Virus record (IMG/VR): IMGVR_UViG_3300042559_001451 | Coordinates: 1-21,456 of that record | Origin: a virus | Strand: one strand, 5' to 3' | Length of the DNA stretch: 21,456 nt | Shown: positions 19,233 to 21,456 of the stretch, piece after piece | Layout: every line of letters starts with the position of its first letter | Numbering within the stretch: the first letter of the stretch is position 1 | Made by a program: the position numbers and the translations under genes | Notes under the pieces: model-generated | Seen by the model: only the letters and a program-made list of their open reading frames with translations | The model's database searches: none | Told to the model about the DNA's origin: nothing

Positions 19233-19767
19233 AACAGATTTTGAATTTGAAAGTTTTTTAAATTCAATTAGTGGGGTAACAATTTCACATAAACCACATT
19301 TACCACCAATTACAGAAAGAAGATATTTTGGAATTAACAATGGTTGGTTAGGAATTTTACAAAGATTATTTGAAACGTTGATTGCTCTTGGTTGGGATAA
19401 AAGTTTTATAAATGTAAAAGAAAAGTTTGGAGGTATGAGTATATTTTTGGATAACCTACCTGAAAACGGATTTTATTTTGTGGTGGAAGCAGAAAGAGAA
19501 ACATTTAAAGTTTGTGAAGTTTGTGGAGAGCCGGGAGAACAAAATCGTATTAACGGTTGGGTCCATACTTTATGTGAAAAACATAGAGATGAAAAACTAT
19601 ATGTTGATCATGAAGGTAAAACATACCTTAAAAAATTAATGGAACCAATATTAAACGGAGACCTGTATTACAATGCTTTAAATAATGAAATTATACTTTG
19701 TGATGTGGATAAATTTTTTGATCCTTGGTCATTAAAAGTTGTTGAAGTTATAAAAAATAATAATTAA
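19216..19767 (+). CDS. Zinc-ribbon phage hypothetical protein
   Basis: 183 residues from ATG 19216; ATG 19204 in the same frame is an alternative. The order GWLGILQRLFETLIALGWDK, VKEKFGGMSIFLD, AERETFKVCEVCG and NGWVHTLCEKH is that of a widespread phage and prophage family of unknown function, in which KEKFGg and the CxxCG...C zinc site are conserved. The C-terminal quarter (DGDLYYNALNNE-like region; FDPWSLKVVEVIKNN) is peculiar to this phage. Confidence 0.8.
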   Translation: MNDNHRTDFEFESFLNSISGVTISHKPHLPPITERRYFGINNGWLGILQRLFETLIALGWDKSFINVKEKFGGMSIFLDNLPENGFYFVVEAERETFKVCEVCGEPGEQNRINGWVHTLCEKHRDEKLYVDHEGKTYLKKLMEPILNGDLYYNALNNEIILCDVDKFFDPWSLKVVEVIKNNN

Positions 19768-19776
19768 ATTTTTGTT

Positions 19777-20097
19777 ATGGAAAGTGAAATTGAAAGATTA
19801 AACAAAATGAGAGAAAGAATAATTGAAAAGGCAGAAAAAATTAAACCAGATTTTAAACCAAGACAAGAGCCAAAACAAGATTTGGGAGATGAAGGTTACG
19901 GACCAATGACATTTACCATCTACCCAAAAGAAAACAAAATACTTAACGAATGGATGGGAAGTATTTACGGTGTTTATGGTAAGTATGGTAACTTTGATTA
20001 CACATTCAAATCAACAGGTGGGTTAGGTTGGGATATTTGGGTTTATAGCGAATTAGCAAAAACAGAAATATGTTTAACAAAAGATGTTGACTATTAA
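19777..20097 (+). CDS. Hypothetical protein
   Basis: 106 residues. Residues 1-45 are a charged helical and proline-containing segment (EIERLNKMRERIIEKAEKIK); the rest is aromatic and glycine-rich (MGSIYGVYGKYGNFDYTFKS; GGLGWDIWVYSELAKT), suggesting a beta sandwich. Not recognised. The TTTTTG before its ATG does not match the promoter consensus at the proper spacing. Confidence 0.72.
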   Translation: MESEIERLNKMRERIIEKAEKIKPDFKPRQEPKQDLGDEGYGPMTFTIYPKENKILNEWMGSIYGVYGKYGNFDYTFKSTGGLGWDIWVYSELAKTEICLTKDVDY

Positions 20098-20117
20098 AAA
20101 TTAAAATTATATAATTG
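20087..20117 (+). promoter_or_regulatory. Weak promoter candidate for the gene at 20122
   Basis: -33 TTG (20087-20089), 20-nt spacer, TATAATTG (20110-20117; one mismatch to TAnnTTTG), 4 nt (AACT), ATG 20122. Geometry fits the other promoters. Confidence 0.55.
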
Positions 20118-20121
20118 AACT

Positions 20122-20556
20122 ATGAATATAAAACAAGCACTTAAACAGAAAAATAAGTTGATCAAAGAGATCACCGAAAACACAAGGTTAATGCAAGAGT
20201 ATAACTCAATTGAACTTGGAAATGAGAGACCATATAGTATAAATTCACTTTATGATGAGGTAATTAACGCATCTTTAGAATTATCTAAATTAAAAGCAAA
20301 AATCCATAGAGCAAATGTTCCTGTGTTAGAAGACATATTCTTAATGGCAGAAATGAAATCAACAATCCAGTCACTTAAAAAAATGGATTGCACATCAGGA
20401 AAATCAAATAGGAATATGTATTCCTCAACAGAAATTGTTTTAATGGTTGAAATGAATATTGTTGAAAGAAATAATAAAATTAAACAATTAGAAAATAGAA
20501 TTGAAGAAATTCAAGATAAGCTTGATATATTCAATGCAAACACAGAAATAGTATAG
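20122..20556 (+). CDS. DIP1984-like coiled-coil protein
   Basis: 144 residues. MNIKQALKQKNKLIKEITEN at the start, a middle with ELSKLKAKIHRANVPVLEDI and a long C-terminal helix (NKIKQLENRIEEIQDKLDIF) match the DIP1984 family of small helical proteins, found in bacteria and phages and without an established function. Predicted antiparallel coiled coil. Its stop codon lies in the first pairing segment of the structured RNA described next. Confidence 0.75.
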   Translation: MNIKQALKQKNKLIKEITENTRLMQEYNSIELGNERPYSINSLYDEVINASLELSKLKAKIHRANVPVLEDIFLMAEMKSTIQSLKKMDCTSGKSNRNMYSSTEIVLMVEMNIVERNNKIKQLENRIEEIQDKLDIFNANTEIV

Positions 20557-20763
20557 TTTGAGTAAAAGGTTAAAAATTATGGTTTACTTCATTGAAAATC
20601 CGGCTGGAAGATAAGTGATACTGATAATGCATAGTCCCAAACTCAAAATTCAAATCATCATAAATCATTTAGTTAAAATTTAAAATTCTCGCTTTGACCA
20701 TTTTTAACTCTTGAACCAAACTATATTAAGCCCCCAGTATTTTTATTGGGGGTTTGTTTATTT
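20552..20763 (+). ncRNA. Candidate structured non-coding RNA
   Basis: The 233-nt gap after the DIP1984-like gene has no plausible ORF but folds end to end. TATAGTTTG (20552-20560) pairs with CAAACTATA (20717-20725). A symmetric 8/8-nt internal loop follows, then GTTAAAAAT (20569-20577) pairs with ATTTTTAAC (20700-20708), then after a 3-nt bulge GGT (20581-20583) pairs with ACC (20697-20699). Internally TTACTT (about 20584-20589) can pair with AAGTGA. A strong terminator closes the unit. The rod-like shape recalls 6S RNA, but no family can be assigned from sequence alone. It could equally be a long 3' untranslated region. Confidence 0.55.
20731..20763 (+). terminator. Rho-independent terminator of the candidate RNA
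   Basis: CCCCCAGTA (20731-20739), loop TTTT, TATTGGGGG (20744-20752): a 9-bp stem with one G-U pair, followed by TTTGTTTATTT. It is one of the most GC-rich spots in the window. Confidence 0.9.
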
Positions 20764-20784
20764 AAAATATTTTTATTATCTTTG
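20753..20784 (+). promoter_or_regulatory. Bacteroidota-type promoter for the gene at 20790
   Basis: -33 TTTG (20753-20756) lies in the T-rich tail of the terminator; 20-nt spacer; -7 box TATCTTTG (20777-20784); 5 nt to ATG 20790. Confidence 0.78.
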
Positions 20785-20789
20785 TTATT

Positions 20790-21335
20790 ATGAAAGTTTT
20801 ATTTTTAGATTTTGATGGGGTTATATGTCTATCTTCAGAATGGGGAGGACGATATAAAAAAAAAGGGTTTGATTCAAATCCCGAAACACCTATGGACACC
20901 CGAATGGACAGTTTCAATCAAAAAGCCGTTAAAGTATTAAATGAAATCATAGAAAAAACTGGATGTGAATTAGTTATTTCATCTGATTGGAAAAAACACG
21001 GAACTTTGGACCAACTAAAAGAAATGTTTATTACTCGTGGAATTAAACCACCAGTTGATATAACACCATTTTGTAGTGTTCTATTTCGTGAAGGTAAATT
21101 ACCTGATGATTTTGTTTTACCACACTTTAATAAAACAGAATATGAACGACATATTGAAATATTAAATTGGTTAAAAGAACATCCTGAAGTAACACATTGG
21201 GTTGCTGTTGATGATCTTGATATGTCAAAACGAGATGGTTGGGGACTTGAAAACTTTGTTCACTGTAAACGACCTAATCTTGAGGGAATAAAACAATCAG
21301 GGATTAAAGAAAAAATATTAAAGTTTTTGGAATGA
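20790..21335 (+). CDS. HAD phosphatase of the RNA-repair (Swiss Army Knife) type
   Basis: 181 residues. MKVLFLDFDGVI gives motif I DFDG (7-10) with the nucleophile Asp7 and general acid Asp9; TGCELVISSDWKKHG (about 57-71) supplies the motif II Ser region, and HWVAVDDLDM (about 138-147) the late acidic pair. This arrangement (FN.kaV..L..I...tG.elViSSdW, then W.avDD) is that of the HAD domain found in so-called Swiss Army Knife RNA repair proteins; members probably remove 3' or 2' phosphates from nucleic-acid ends. Here it is a single domain, without a fused ligase or kinase. It has its own promoter and its stop overlaps the next ATG by 4 nt. Confidence 0.85.
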   Translation: MKVLFLDFDGVICLSSEWGGRYKKKGFDSNPETPMDTRMDSFNQKAVKVLNEIIEKTGCELVISSDWKKHGTLDQLKEMFITRGIKPPVDITPFCSVLFREGKLPDDFVLPHFNKTEYERHIEILNWLKEHPEVTHWVAVDDLDMSKRDGWGLENFVHCKRPNLEGIKQSGIKEKILKFLE

Positions 21336-21456
21336 TTAATATAAAAGATTTATTTAAAAAAAGACCTGATTTGCTTGCAGAATTGGAAGTTAAAAAACTT
21401 ATCGAACACACCAAGGAACTTGAGGGTGAAATATTTGAGAAAAAAATTGAAGAAAC
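21332..21456 (+). CDS. 5' part of an unidentified helical protein (partial)
   Basis: Open from ATG 21332 (ATGA overlap) to the window edge, 41 residues visible: MINIKDLFKKRPDLLAELEV followed by a charged helix. Nothing assigns a function; the remainder lies outside. Confidence 0.65.
   Translation, partial: MINIKDLFKKRPDLLAELEVKKLIEHTKELEGEIFEKKIEE

Noticed and set aside
20693-20718. tracrRNA-like anti-repeat in the candidate RNA
   Set aside because: CCATTTT in the RNA complements AAAATGG of the repeat core, and CTTT lies nearby, but the continuous match is only about 7 nt in AT-rich sequence, which chance explains.
20557-20730. tRNA or tmRNA gene in the intergenic region
   Set aside because: A TTCAAAT stretch resembles a T-loop, but its flanks do not pair and no acceptor stem or CCA-adjacent structure fits.

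Overview
This window is a piece of a large, AT-rich, tightly packed phage genome whose host is very probably a member of the Bacteroidota. Three observations point there. Short genes are stacked with ATGA or 1-nt overlaps. The content is phage-like: thymidylate synthase, GIY-YIG and HNH homing-type nucleases, RNA ligase, phage-only hypotheticals and proteins with head-packaging-type leaders. Nine genes are preceded by full or near matches to the Bacteroidota sigma-factor -7 box TAnnTTTG, and almost no gene except one homing nuclease has a Shine-Dalgarno sequence. No tRNA or rRNA gene and no canonical CRISPR-Cas locus was seen.

Layout. 1-5377 (+): nucleotide metabolism and homing nucleases (gene end, small gene inside a 53-bp duplication, thymidylate synthase, GIY-YIG nuclease with its ribosome site in a hairpin loop), a 2H phosphoesterase, an HNH nuclease fused in frame to a P-loop kinase, small conserved phage genes and an acyl-CoA thioesterase-like hotdog protein. 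5395-6099 (+): metallophosphoesterase. 6096-8545 (-): three genes whose N-termini look like T4-type capsid-targeting leaders; the largest ends in a probable ADP-ribosyltransferase domain, so they may be packaged and injected. 8599-10011 (+): the most unusual gene, a repeat protein whose DNA has the geometry of a CRISPR array (36-nt repeats, 30-nt unrelated spacers, 66-nt period) but stays open in one frame. 10033-12957: P-loop kinase, secreted DNA/RNA non-specific endonuclease (-), second metallophosphoesterase, and an HExxH metalloprotease with the same type of leader. 12994-16807 (+): zinc-binding small protein, cyclic-phosphate-processing receiver protein, conserved hypotheticals, small membrane protein and an RNA ligase ending in a clear terminator. 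16854-20556 (+): small genes, a BCS1-like AAA ATPase, a HAD phosphatase, a zinc-ribbon protein and a DIP1984-like coiled-coil protein. 20557-20789: no gene, but a candidate structured RNA with its own terminator. 20790-end: HAD phosphatase of the RNA-repair type and the start of another gene.

How they may work together (inference). RNA ligase, two P-loop kinases, HAD phosphatases, a 2H phosphoesterase, the cyclic-phosphate receiver protein and two metallophosphoesterases form a rich RNA-end and nucleotide-repair kit, as expected in a phage facing tRNA-cleaving or cyclic-nucleotide defences. The leader-bearing ADP-ribosyltransferase and protease would act on host proteins on entry. The accessory genes mostly carry their own host-type promoter only 4-5 nt before the start codon, which implies leaderless mRNAs. 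The repeat gene has no recognised function and deserves the closest look.
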